Origin: Campanula takesimana
Taxonomy: Eukaryota; Streptophyta; Magnoliopsida; Asterales; Campanulaceae
Direction: 5' to 3'
NCBI GenBank assembly: GCA_026119855.1
Contig: JAOWBW010000249.1
Coordinates: 1-64,000, forward strand
Length of the DNA: 64,000 nt
Below, piece by piece: positions 49,631 through 60,080 of this stretch. Every line of letters starts with the position of its first letter. Positions within the stretch are counted from its first letter, which is position 1. The notes below the pieces were generated by a model. The model did not search any database and had not been told where the DNA came from. It saw only the letters and a list, made by a program, of their open reading frames with translations. The translations under genes and the position numbers were made by a program.

Positions 49631-49870
49631 ATGGCAAAATTTGTTAAGTCGGCGGTGATAATGTTTGTTTTTATGGTGATGTTATTGTTCTTACAGTTAC
49701 CGAGTTTTATAGACGCAACACCTTTGGGGACTAGTGATGCCACAACAATCCAGGCAGCACTTGTGAAAACTAGTGATTTCAGAAAATTGTTGGCAAGTCC
49801 GGTGGCTTCTACGCAAGAACTATTAAAACCTAAGAGTGAGTGTTGCCCCTATATTCTGAGGTGTTGCTAA
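49631..49870 (+). CDS. Secreted CC-x5-CC peptide, array copy 15 (last before the gap)
   Basis: The predicted protein is identical to copy 3. Its 3' flank (49890-50340) has about six small deletions in roughly 430 bases, far more than any other unit, and then a solo LTR. The flank may be genuinely decayed at the array edge or may reflect poor consensus near a contig end. Confidence 0.78.
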   Translation: MAKFVKSAVIMFVFMVMLLFLQLPSFIDATPLGTSDATTIQAALVKTSDFRKLLASPVASTQELLKPKSECCPYILRCC

Positions 49871-50335
49871 AGTGATAGACGTAGTTACTTGATAAAAATT
49901 GTGATATGCTATCATATAATAAAGCCCAAGTGTATTACAATTTTAATTTTCTCATATATCCTACAATTACTGAAAATGTTCTATTATAAGTTGAGTATTA
50001 TGAGGGTATATGTTCCCATTAAATTGCCATTGTCGGGCTCTTGTTATTACTAATGCTGAGTTTCAACAACCTACTTATCTATATTATGTTTGTTTCACTT
50101 ATTAAAATTGTGATCCTAATCAAGTAATATAATTAATATGTTTAATCAATTTAAATATGCAATTTAATAACATCCTAAAAGAATTTAAAACTGATGCAAG
50201 TTTATGACATATATTTTCTGAAATCAACATGTCTATCCTTAACGTCGGATTGAAGAGAAGCTAGTGATGTAAAAAATGTACATCCCTTTTCCTTTCATAT
50301 TCTAAATTTTCATTACTCCCAACGCTCCACGGTAA

Positions 50336-50340
50336 ATATC
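50336..50340. repeat. Left target-site duplication of the solo LTR (ATATC)
   Basis: ATATC occurs here and at 50924-50928. Uninterrupted units have a single copy in GGTAAATATCAATATTTTC. Confidence 0.88.
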
Positions 50341-50923
50341 TGTTAAGTTTAATGCCTTTGAATTTGGGACGCCTAAATTTAAGTGGATTAAATTAACAAG
50401 TTCTTAATTTCGGGACAGAAGGAGTATATGCGCTAGCATGTGTGGGCGCATGGAATCTCTGACAATTCACGCACAATAGGTTTAGTGGGCCGAAAGAAAG
50501 AGAAAACAAGTTGGGCCTAGTAAATTGCTATTGGTTTGGCCACTACGTGGAATGTCAGTAAGGAAATAAGCATCCTTATTGAATTGCAATAAGAAGTTTG
50601 AGTTACAGTAGAAAACTCTTAGGCCGTTTAACGTGTATATATACTCCCTCCGTCCAAATTTAATTAAGTACCCTATTTTATTCAGAAAGTGAGAGAGATC
50701 AATAATTCTAGATCTAGGGTTTGCATAGCTAGGAACTTTGTGATCAAAGTTAATGTAAACATAGATTAGTGTCATCATATTCTTGTAATTGTTTCTCGCC
50801 ATAATAATATATGTTCCCTTTCCCCGTGGAGGTAGCCAATAGAGATTGGTGAACCACGTAAATTCTGTTTGTTATATCTTGTGTTAATTATATTTTCTAT
50901 CTCTTGGGTCTGATTTACTAACA
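50341..50923 (+). mobile_element. Solo LTR, 583 bp, inserted in array unit 15
   Basis: It starts TGTTAAG and ends CTAACA, flanked by a 5-base direct repeat. It holds no coding region, and a TATA-like TATATATAC lies at 50635-50643. It splits the hairpin MITE-like element of unit 15, and removing it restores the normal unit sequence. Solo LTRs arise by recombination between the two LTRs of one element. The strand is inferred from the TATA box. A Stowaway-like motif (ACTCCCTCCGTCC) lies near 50642. Confidence 0.85.
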
Positions 50924-50928
50924 ATATC
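50924..50928. repeat. Right target-site duplication of the solo LTR (ATATC)
   Basis: Array sequence resumes here and continues for 60 bases up to the N gap. Confidence 0.88.
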
Positions 50929-50983
50929 AATATTTTCTCTTCATCAAGAGAAATGTTGATTTTTATTTTGAATAGAGGGAGTA

Positions 50984-51083
50984 NNNNNNNNNNNNNNNNN
51001 NNNNNNNNNNNNNNNNNNNNNNNNNNNNNNNNNNNNNNNNNNNNNNNNNNNNNNNNNNNNNNNNNNNNNNNNNNNNNNNNNNN
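50984..51083. other. Assembly gap of exactly 100 N
   Basis: A run of 100 N, a conventional placeholder for a gap of unknown size. It falls inside an array unit, so further units may be missing. Confidence 0.98.
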
Positions 51084-52430
51084 AATTTGCGGTAGATGAA
51101 ATACCACGCGGTGAAGTATAAAATGCACAGCAGAAGTTTTCGTTGAAACAAGTAAATGCGGTAGGCAATAATGCGGAAGATAGAAATGCGGTAGGTTAGA
51201 GTGAGGTAGGTTGAGATATTGAAAACTTGTGTCTTAGAGATTTTTGGCAAATGATAAGTTAGTCAGATTTTAGCTAAGGCAATGAGGTAGACAAACAAAC
51301 ACAATTCACAATTGTTCATAAATCTGAAAGATCAAACACTAAAAGACAAACAAGATTAATATGAACAAGTGAGGAACAATAAGAACAAGATGAACAAGAC
51401 TTAAAGTAAATTTGCAGAAATGTAAATGACACAAGGATTTGGAAAGGTTCGATCTGTTAAAAGATCTATGTCCTTTACCAAGATGGTCAGTCTTAGATTT
51501 TGAATGAGGTATATATTGATTCTCTTGTGTACAGATTACAGAGATGAAGTATTGAATCAACACCTATTTCTATGAAGAGTAAATCCTAGACTTAGACCAT
51601 TGTATCCCTAATGATGCAATCTATGTGATAGATCAATTCGGGGTGAGTGTGTGTTAATAATTAAGAGCTCTTTGGAATCTATATGATTATAGAGCCTAAT
51701 GAAACTTGTGTGATGACGCTTGAGATTTAATCTTGAAGGTTGCTGGAGACTTGTTGAAGACTTGAAGGAAGAGTTCTTGAAGATTCAAAGGATTCTGGAA
51801 ATCTTGAGTATGATCTTCAATCACCAATAATTTCAACAACAATTTCTCTCTTAGAATCTCAGCGTCAGTTCAATAAAGAACTCAAGACTATTTATAGCCT
51901 TGAAAGAGAAACTAGCCGTTAGAAATACTTGGGGTCTAAGTTGAAGGACAATGAGATGTTTAATTCTAATTGGAGCTCAGTCTGAGTTGTCCTATTGTTG
52001 CAGAGGCATGGTGGTCCAACTGTACTATAATGACAGTTGTATTCAAATTTGAAATTTGAATTTGCAACATTCTAAACTAACCATAGTGTTGGACACTAGT
52101 GTGACCATGGTTGAGTTTGAACCAACTTGAATTTCTTCAACTAAGGTTCCATGCAGTAGAGATTCACGTGGTAGGTTGGAACCATGCGGCATGATGATAT
52201 ACGCGGCAAGCAAGAGCTATGAGGTAGACATTCCATGCGGTAGGCTTGGGCCTTACCTCATATCTCCAAACTTGGAAAAATTGAGGGTCCTAATCTGCTA
52301 AGCCTATCAAACCAAAAGTGGACTATTCTAAATAAAGTACAAGTACTTCTTACAATATAGCCTAAAGTCCACAAAGAGTAAAATTAGGTTATGGGATCAA
52401 TCAAATTAAGGTAATAGGAGTGGTTTATAA
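51084..52430 (-). repeat. Copia-type LTR (partial), minus strand
   Basis: It shows LTR features without genes. A TATA box in minus orientation lies at 51888-51897 (CTATAAATAG). A segment with GGATTTGGAAAGGTTCGATC and GTCCTTTACCAAG (about 51434-51482) is also recognisable, in diverged form, in the LTR at 53303-54713. One end lies in the N gap and the other abuts gag sequence near 52430, so neither end is certain. Clusters of TGCGGTAG-like words occur near both ends. Confidence 0.6.
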
Positions 52431-53284
52431 TAAGAATACCCAATAGAATTTGTTTGAAGGGAAGGATACCTGAGACTGAGCTGATAGAGACAAGTTTTTG
52501 AAGTTTTTATCGAGAACGTTATGTTTTTGCAGTTCTCTCTCATATATAAATAGACTAGATACAAGATTCTGAATAGAAGTCTTGTTTAAGTCTCTCACTT
52601 CTCTAACAGTAGTAACCTTGGTACGATACTCATTTCCCAAGGAACTTAGAAAACGAATATTCAGGTCTTTCATAGTATACACTTTACCTACGGAAGCAAA
52701 TAGATTACTTACCTCGCAAAATCTATCGTAGGCGCTCCTCAGTGATTCACCATCTTTTTTCTTGAAGGCTTCAAACTCAGCAATGCAATTGTAGAGTCTG
52801 TTGTCCTTCACCTGCTCATCTCCTTCCAAGTATTCTAGGAGTTTCTTCCAGCATTCTTGAGCCGTAGAGCATAAGTCAATGAGTTTGTATTGCTTTTCAT
52901 CCAATCCATATAAGATAATGTGGCACTCCATTCCATCTAGGGCAGCAGAAAGTTTTTCACCTTCAGTCCATTCTTCTTTTGGTTTTTCAACCAGAGTTTC
53001 TTCAATTTGAATTTAGGTTTCTTGTTCAGTGTCACGATCTGCATGTTGTGTCAGCAGTGTGGAGGGAATCGGTTGGTAGGTGGTTGAGACCTTTAAAGGA
53101 ATGATTGGACCACCTTCTATGACTTTCATAAACCGGTCATCGATTGAGTTCACATACTTTATCATACGAGATTTCCAGAAACCAATTCAACAATGGAATA
53201 GTAGTGATGTTGAACGACTTCATGATTTTTCCTGCCATGGTATCGGCAAACAAGCTGCAAAGCTTGGAAATTTCTTTCAAAATT
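52425..53284 (-). pseudogene. Copia Gag fragment next to its primer site
   Basis: The longest open part is 168 residues at 52425-52931, with KQYKLIDLCSTAQECWKKLL, YNCIAEFEAFKKKDGESL and YDRFCEVSNLFASVGK, typical of copia Gag (UBN2-type). Related sequence continues to the right in other frames up to the primer site. The fragment is cut on the left, where an LTR-like region begins at about 52430. Protease, integrase and reverse transcriptase are missing. It belongs to a different copia lineage from copia 1, judging by sequence. Confidence 0.8.
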
Positions 53285-53300
53285 CCAAGCTCTGATACCA
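53285..53300 (-). promoter_or_regulatory. Primer-binding site, initiator tRNA-Met type
   Basis: On the minus strand TGGTATCAGAGCTTGG lies two bases after the LTR end. It is a perfect match to the usual TGGTATCAGAGC copia site. Confidence 0.9.
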
Positions 53301-53302
53301 AT

Positions 53303-54713
53303 TGTTAGGCCCAATTGGTAGGAAAATAGGCTAGATGGGGGTTGAATAGCCTAATAAAAACTTTTTCAAAAGAAACACTTTAAAAAACAAAGTCACTAAT
53401 CAGCAAGCAAACTATTATCAATAAGCGCAGCGGAGAAGATGTGACTAGGTTTGACTAACACAAAATCAGTAAGAAAGGTTTTGAGAGCTTGGTTTAACAC
53501 AATGTGATTTCTTAAAAGTTCAATGCAGTTTTAAGAGATTGGTCAATGGAAATTACAATGAATCAGTAAGAAGAATAATGACTTACCGGTGATAGAGTTC
53601 CAACTGGCAAAGACAGAATAGAAAAATAGCAAACACAATGGACACGATGGTTTGGAGAGGTTCACAGTGTAAATATTGCTACGTCCTCTACCAAGTTTGG
53701 TCAGAACTTGGATTTAGGTTAAGTGCACTATCAGTTCACCCTATTCTATTACAAGCACGGATTTACCGGTTACAAAGACCTAAACTCTAGGGATCACTAA
53801 TAGACTGTGACACAAATACTGACCAAGTGTATTTGAGCGGCAAGTCCAAATGGATCTTATCTCACTCAGGTGTGTGTGTGTGAAAAACTAAATCAATGTA
53901 TTCCATAAATAATCTAGTTTGGGAATACTAACAGTATTGATGAGTGTGTGTGCACAAGTGTATGTCCTAATAAATGTCTAATGATTTCTGGACATAGAAT
54001 GTTTGAGGTTCAATGAATGCTTCAAACTATTCAAATCTCTTCATTACACCATTCTTCTTTAATGCTCTAAGTCTCCTATTTATAGGAGAGGTGAATGACT
54101 TAAGTCTTGAAGAGAAGGGTTGTAAATTTGAATTTCTAGCTGGTTAGTTGAGGAGCATTAAATGCGCGATCTTCGGCATTTATGGAGGAGAAATGCCGTA
54201 CATGAATGCCTTCAAAGATCTGATGGGTAAAGACCCCTTTGTCTCAATGCAAAAAGAAAGTAAGAGACAGAGTAGAGCTAGAAGTATCTCAGTGTCAGAC
54301 AGACGCAGAAAACATAGCAGTGACAGTTTAACTACTTACAGTAAGTCCGTACAAAAGCAATCGGTAAAGTCAAGCAAAATAGAGAACGATGTAACCTCGA
54401 GATATTCGTATGAAGAATAACTTGAGTTGACTACCAGTAAGCTTTAGTTTGTCCTTGCTGATTATAGATTTACCGATGGAGCCTTTTGTTAGTTGGATAT
54501 CTCCCTTATCGGCAAGTTGGTTTGTTATCTGCTGATTTGTTTTCTGATGCCCTCAAGCTGGTTTTCCATGGATTGAAGAGTTGAGTTCTACCTGTGCTTA
54601 GCACAAGGGACCCTAAAGATACCAGAAGGGTTTAAATGGAAATTGGGGACCCTAAGTATCTAACATGATTAGGGTTAAGCAATTCTAAGATCTATATATA
54701 TATTTGAACAACA
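53303..54713 (-). repeat. Complete copia LTR (1411 bp) with a primer site on one side and a polypurine tract on the other
   Basis: In minus orientation it runs from TGTTGTTC to GCCTAACA. A TATA box (CTATAAATAG) lies at 54076-54085. A primer site follows it on the left, so it served as a 5' LTR for the gag at 52425-53284. A polypurine tract lies on the right, so it served as a 3' LTR for the coding region at 54714-57579. The plus-strand 90-codon frame at 54148-54420 lies inside it and is not supported as a gene. Confidence 0.8.
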
Positions 54714-54727
54714 ATCTCCTCCTAATT
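54714..54727 (-). promoter_or_regulatory. Polypurine tract of the minus-strand copia element
   Basis: On the minus strand AATTAGGAGGAGAT directly precedes the TGTTGTTC start of the LTR. Confidence 0.75.
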
Positions 54728-55074
54728 GCTTAAGTCCAATCACCCTTTAAAAAAGACATCTATCTTAGCTTAGCAAAAGAATGTTTGTAGAGATGTCCAT
54801 TTATTTTCATTCCCTAAGCCAAGTCACACATGATGTCTAGTAAAGGTGACATTTACAAAACAAAAAAATAATGAAGAGAAACTAAAAAGATATAGTGTGC
54901 CGATGGCTTGGATTGGCAAGGAGTCAATCTGCAAAAGGTTAGCATGACAGCATCAAATATATTCAAAAACATAACATATAAAATTTTGCACATAAAATTG
55001 ACAGGTTAACAAAGAAGTGTTGGATATATCTTTGAAGATATTTGGAGGATATCTACTTCATTGGTTACATTGAC
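54728..55074 (-). other. Non-coding stretch between envelope-like region and polypurine tract
   Basis: About 350 bases with no coding signal, as expected for the 3' untranslated part of an LTR element. Confidence 0.5.
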
Positions 55075-57579
55075 TCAAGGGCCAGAGGACATGGTGGGGT
55101 CTTCATGCTGGTCAGGAGCAGTAGACTCAGTATGCTTGGATTTCTTCTTTGCTTTGGACTCTTCTCTCTCATCCTTCCTTTTCTTCTTGCTTTGTCTTCT
55201 CTGTGCACTTTGCAACCTCTTTATCAGCATTTTATTATTTGCTTCAAGAGCAGCAACCTTCAGTTGACCACCAGCAAGAGCGTTGTTGGCGGTAGATAGA
55301 TTCTTCTCAGAAGCTTCTAAGTCTTTAATCAACCTGATCATATCAGAGGATTGAGCTTTTTGTTCCTTAATAAGTTACTTCTGAGTGGAAAACATGTTTC
55401 CCAAGGTTTCTGAAAGAGAGATCACCCTTTTTTATCTGTCTTTAAGAAAATCCTTTAGGTCTTGAATTCTGCGCTCATGAGTAGCTTCCTCCTCCTGATT
55501 GGACTTAAGAATCTTTGCAGAGAGATCCTCAAATAAGTTCTGCATAGTATCCCTGAGAAAGAGGCCAGCATCGCCTATGTCGGCACGAGTGACAGGCACT
55601 TGCATATTCGTAGCATCACCTTCAAGATGATTAAAGTACTCAAACATGCTATTCAGGACAATGGGTTTTTCAACCACAACCGGTTTAACTATACTGAAGG
55701 GAGATTTAACAAGTAAGGAGGGAAGAAAGTCCTCATTCAGCAAATCAGCATCTTCTAGAAGTATATCAGCAGAAGAGAAGGGCACCCAAAGACATTTCAT
55801 CGTCGGAACACAAAATAATCGGTATTGGGAAGCTGGAAGAGGAACAGGAGCAGGCAGCAGAGGAAACACTTGATGAAGAACATGATCAGGAACGGCAATA
55901 ATGAAGAACGAAGTAGGTAAAAAAGTAGGAGTAACCTCAAATGGACCAGGAGAAACAACATCGGCATGGCGAACCAGCTGAGGAAAGTTAGGATGAACAA
56001 TGATAGCACGGCTCTCTGGCATATGGAATATACCATTATCTTCAAGGGACAGGAAGATGGATAGAATAAGGTTCAGGCAGGCACGGCTTTTAAGGACCAT
56101 TCTCATTAAGTTCAGATTCATCAGTCTGGATGTATAGACTAGATGATCGCCTCGCTGATTCCATGAGAAGAGATGTAGAGTGGAGGCAAGAGCAGCAGCC
56201 TTAACCAGGTAAAGAAGGCCTTTAGCATTAACAGCTTAGACCTCAAAAAGATCACAAAGACTATTCTTGATCATTAAGTAGCGCCTCATCCACCCATTAG
56301 TAGTGATGCACACCTCAGTGGGAAATTCACCAGTAGAAGGAACGTGACCAGCAATCTTCATACTTCCTGGCCAGGCATGGAGGATTTCAAAGAAAGGCTT
56401 CTGCTTGAGTTTGGAGACCATGGGGGTTTTACCTTTCTTGTGCTTGGTATATATCTGTCGCAACCCATGAAGACCAACTACAGACTAGATGAACCAGCAC
56501 GAAAGGGATGTTACTTTGGGAATGGGATTGGAAACCTTTGAAGAGTGTATCGGAAGGAGAGTCACGGCTGTATTGACTCTGCTGGAGAGAAGATCAATTT
56601 TTGTGAATTGGTCTGTTATCCTGATGTTCTGGGCCTCAATGCGGTTTGTCTGAACTTGCATTGCACCAGTTAGAGCGTTGATCTTGGGAGCAAACTTTTC
56701 AGCCACAGCCATAAGAGCGGCATTGGAGTGAGTGAGGACTTCTTCCTTGATCGCGGTTTGAATTTTTCCAATCTCTTCTTTTATCTCCATCTTATCATTA
56801 CCCATCGCCTTTGAAATTTCTTTGCTAGCTGCCTCAACTCCCCTAACTATATTATTACTGATGAAATCAGTTTGTTTTCTTAAAGCTTCAGTCAATGCGG
56901 CAGAAGTAAGAGAGTCAGTTGGGGGTGCGGTAGATGAAGACGGTGCGTTAGAAGTTCCCGTGTTGCCGTCTAAGGTATCCCTGATTGCCTTTGTTATGAA
57001 TACACTGTCCCCCTTAATGGTTGAAATCATTTCGGAGGGAAGTGCGGTAATGTCACGTCTGAGGGAGGCTTGATCAAATTTGATCTCAATAAGTTCCTCT
57101 CTAAGGGCTACCATACCGGAGACTTGTTCAGAAACTTGATTTTGAGTGTCTGCCTGCATATGAGTTAACAGCTTAACTGCGGCAAGTAGCTCAGCATTGG
57201 ATAATGCGGCAGACTCAGGTTGTGCGGACGAGGTGGTTGTCACGGCATGTTTAGAAGCGGCGGTAGGAAGGACGTTCCCAACTCCTTGCTCATAAATAGA
57301 ATCATGAACTTTAGGTGGCACGATCACACCAATCTCTTCAACTGTTAGTACCCAACCTGAAAATGAGTTGTTAGGCATTCTAGAACTCACAAGGACCTCC
57401 CAGGTATTTACGAACTGCAGAGGACTTATCCAGGATTTCTCGAATAGCCCAAATAAGAAGATATTCTCGACTGATCGGATGAGGGATCGAAGATAGACGT
57501 TATCTAGGAGTTCTCCAGATTCCAGATTGATTAGAGCCTCGAAAACCGTGCTAATCCCTTGGACCGGCTGGGCGGCCAC
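55075..57579 (-). pseudogene. Envelope-like or extra coding region of a copia element, coiled-coil rich, broken
   Basis: Four minus-strand frames follow each other: 57579-56485 (364 residues), 56463-56236, 56121-55432 (229 residues) and 55341-55075 (88 residues). They appear to be one ancestral reading frame of about 800 residues broken by stops and frame changes. The 364-residue part has Ala/Glu/Lys-rich heptad-like stretches and an S/T/P-rich patch. The last part ends in a basic stretch (SKKKRKDEREESKAKKKSKH). Its position just before a 3' LTR fits the extra, envelope-like gene of SIRE/Maximus-type copia elements. No viral envelope homology can be shown from the sequence, and the label rests mainly on position. 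Confidence 0.55.
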
Positions 57580-58605
57580 TCTTCCGGCCGGGCAGCCACT
57601 TCCTCTGGGTCAAGATTTCCTATAAATAGGTGACCTCAGTTCATTATTTAAGCAAACAATTCTCTTCCCCGAGTTCTAGAGCCTAAACTGATGGCAGAAC
57701 TCTCCCACCAAGCCTTTCTAGCAATCCCGAAGGTCCGGCAAATCCGCGCGAGAGATTCGATATCGTTCTTGTCAAGATTGGTGAGAATTTGTCATGTTTT
57801 CTTAGTTTCGATATGATTTATGCTAGTTTCATTATGTTTATACATCTATATTCATATGATTCATAATGTGTTCTTCATGTTCCTGCTAGAATTCATAATA
57901 TGCTCTATATCTAGGGTAGCGATCTTCATGCTTATGTGTTATTTCATACATGTTTCATGATATTCGTATTATTATGCTAGATCTACGGCTTATCCCATGC
58001 ATAACGAGCTAGATCTAATGTTTTAATCCCTGTGTATATTGTATAGCCGATGATGATCCACGAGATCTAGGAACTACTTCTAAACCCTAAACTTTAGGTA
58101 AATATTCCCATGATCAGTAACTCTCCAATGATGAATATGATGAATACACATTGATCTTATCAATGGTATAATCATTATTCTAGGATGTGATCATCTTGTA
58201 TAATTCTTTCTCCTCCCCCTTCATTATGCATGATCCCGCTTCTTCTCTCTATACCGATTATGTGCGAACTACGTCGACTTGAGCTTCTCATCACGAGGGG
58301 AACGTAGGCAATCTTCAGATCCGGTCTCAATCACTGACACACTACTAACACATTCATCATGATAGAAAGTCTGACTTCTCAGGCGATAGGAGTGATAACT
58401 TGATATTCTTCTCTTGTCGTAACTTGACCCCCGAACCCTCTCTGTTAGCTTTTTCTCAATGTTTTAGCTCAATAAAAACAACGTGGCGACTCTTATTAAG
58501 TTAAATGCCAACTTGAATATCCTAATCCCATAGAAAAGATAAATAAAGATAAATAAAAAGAAAGACTTCCCGTGCGTCGCCCGCATTCGGAAAGGGGTAT
58601 TTACA
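57580..58605 (+). repeat. 5' LTR of the Tat element, start uncertain
   Basis: It ends GGTATTTACA at 58605, one base before the primer site. TATAAATAG lies at 57621-57629. A GGCCGGGCAGCC-type GC-rich block precedes the TATA box. The plus-strand start of the LTR is not clear, and most of U3 is probably lost. Confidence 0.65.
57621..57629 (+). promoter_or_regulatory. TATA box of the Tat LTR
   Basis: TATAAATAG in the context TTTCCTATAAATAGG is a typical plant LTR promoter core. Confidence 0.7.
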
Positions 58606-58606
58606 G

Positions 58607-58625
58607 TGGTGACTCTGCTGGGGAC
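58607..58625 (+). promoter_or_regulatory. Primer-binding site of the Tat element
   Basis: TGGTGACTCTGCTGGGGAC lies one base after the LTR end. It is close to TGGCGACTCCGCTGGGGA, the site attributed to tRNA-Arg in Tat/Ogre elements. Confidence 0.75.
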
Positions 58626-59486
58626 TAGCTTTGAACATCTTCAAACACAGAGGGTCAAAATTTCGTCAATATCATGATTGTACTTACTTATTTCTTTCCC
58701 CCTTGTACTTTATCTCTTGTACATGTTTGCCTCCCTTGTACTTTAGTGCGTTAATATCTTAACCGTTTCCTATTGTACCCTTTTTAACTGTTTTGCATTG
58801 CATACATGTAAATACAAAAAACTCTCTATTTTCTCCCTAAAAAAATAACTAGTTTTTGTCCGCACACTACCACTAGGTCCGTGTCACACTGCACACCCTA
58901 CTGGATACTCCGCTGAGTGCACAGATTTTGGTGATCCTATCGCCTCTCTCTTCGTGGCACCCGGGCTATCTAACTCACTGTTTTCACTTGTTAAGCAGTC
59001 GAGGTTAATCCCTTGTTCATTTCGAAACCATGCACTCACACAGTGTAGGACACTCCAAAGTTGACCGGTTGGTTTGACTAGCTTTTCCTTTCCGTTAAAT
59101 CTTTAATGAGTCGAGAACTTTCGAGAGAAAAAGAGCACAAAAAAATGAAATTCCCTACAAGGGTGTGCATATGGTAAGCCGAGTGATACTTTGTACAAGG
59201 ATCTCAAATCGTTAAAAACTTAACGGAAGTAACATAAACGTTACGTTAAATGCCTTTAAACAAGGGTTAGTCGCTAGGATCCGTTAGGTCAGTGGAAGTC
59301 GCTTGCCCTATAGGACCCTCGCCCAAATTGTCCGTTTGGGATGTGCAATACAGGTGAAAAACGAGGGGTCTATAGACGTAGTGATGGCCTCCACTGATCC
59401 AAGTTTTGTAGATAGTAACCCAAAAAGGGGTACCCCTTCCAACCATTAGGACTAATAATACATTGTTTTGTAAATAACAAAATACA
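58626..59486 (+). other. Leader of the Tat element
   Basis: About 860 bases between primer site and Gag without a supported reading frame. The minus-strand 139-codon frame at 59267-59686 overlaps Gag and is a shadow. Confidence 0.55.
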
Positions 59487-60080
59487 TTGCATGAGCCTTG
59501 TCCTGTCCTAAACCTCTCGTCCACTACCTCTACAGAGAAGCAAGAACAGATCTGCAAGCTATCCGATACGGTCTCCAAGCAATCCGCTCTGATAGTCAAA
59601 ACTATTGACCCAAGCAATGTTGGTGCTCTACCTAGAGACTTCAAGATGCCGAAGGTCTCTACGTTCCATGGTATTACTTGTCCCAAGACTCATCTTGACA
59701 GTTATGTGCTAGCCATGAGAGCCCGTGACTGCACCAACGAGCAAATGGCCCGAGTCTTCCACACGACCTTTGATGGAATCGCTCTCCGTTGGTTCTTGAG
59801 TTTGGATCCCTCTGAACGAGAGACATGGGAACAAATCACCACTAATTTATGTGAGAAGTATCAGTCAAACCTAGATTGGCACGTCAACCATAATGATTTA
59901 TAGAACACAATGCAGAGGCCCGGTGAGCCTATCTATGACTTCTATAAGAGGTGGAATCACAAGTTAGCAGAAGTTCAATACCCTCCTAAAGCAAAGGAAC
60001 AAAAGCAAATCTTCTTCAAATGCTTGTTGCCCGAGCTTAGGGTGGCGATTGGCAATGGTTAGTTTCCTGATCTGCGAGAA
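59487..60080 (+). pseudogene. Tat Gag, interrupted by two TAG stops
   Basis: In one frame the sequence reads PRDFKMPKVSTFHGITCPKT, HLDSYVLAMRARDCTNEQMA and ALRWFLSLDPSERETWEQIT, the Retrotrans_gag core of Tat elements. A TAG at 59901-59903 is followed in the same frame by NTMQRPGEPIYDFYKRW. A second TAG at 60060-60062 is followed by FPDLREMVDAG, which joins the long downstream frame. There are no frameshifts, only these two single-codon breaks. Gag packages the element's RNA. The start at 59487 is the first ATG but may not be the native start. Confidence 0.85.

Larger units (their letters stand above)
13996..50983 (+). repeat. Tandem array of 15 units (2.06-2.07 kb) carrying secreted-peptide genes
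   Basis: Unit starts (at GGAATGTTCTA) are 13996, 16060, 18135, 20209, 22281, 24354, 26415, 28477, 30540, 32602, 34664, 36725, 38788, 46836 and 48894. Unit 13 is enlarged by an inserted retroelement and unit 15 by a solo LTR. Each unit holds, in order: about 740 bases of promoter sequence, the 240-base peptide gene, an AT-rich 3' region, an 83-bp hairpin MITE-like element, and a block of TAACTATAATAGTTA-type palindromes. Inner units are nearly identical, while unit 1 and units 14-15 carry more differences. The array begins mid-unit against copia 2 and runs into the N gap at 50984, so 15 is a minimum count. Confidence 0.95.

Noticed and set aside
13996..50983. Tandem array as a CRISPR array or simple satellite
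   Set aside because: The units are about 2 kb, contain a gene with promoter and poly-A signal, and have no spacer structure. It is a gene-bearing tandem duplication.
54148..54420. A 90-codon plus-strand frame rich in Ser, Arg and Lys
   Set aside because: It lies within the copia LTR on the strand opposite to the element and has no domain.
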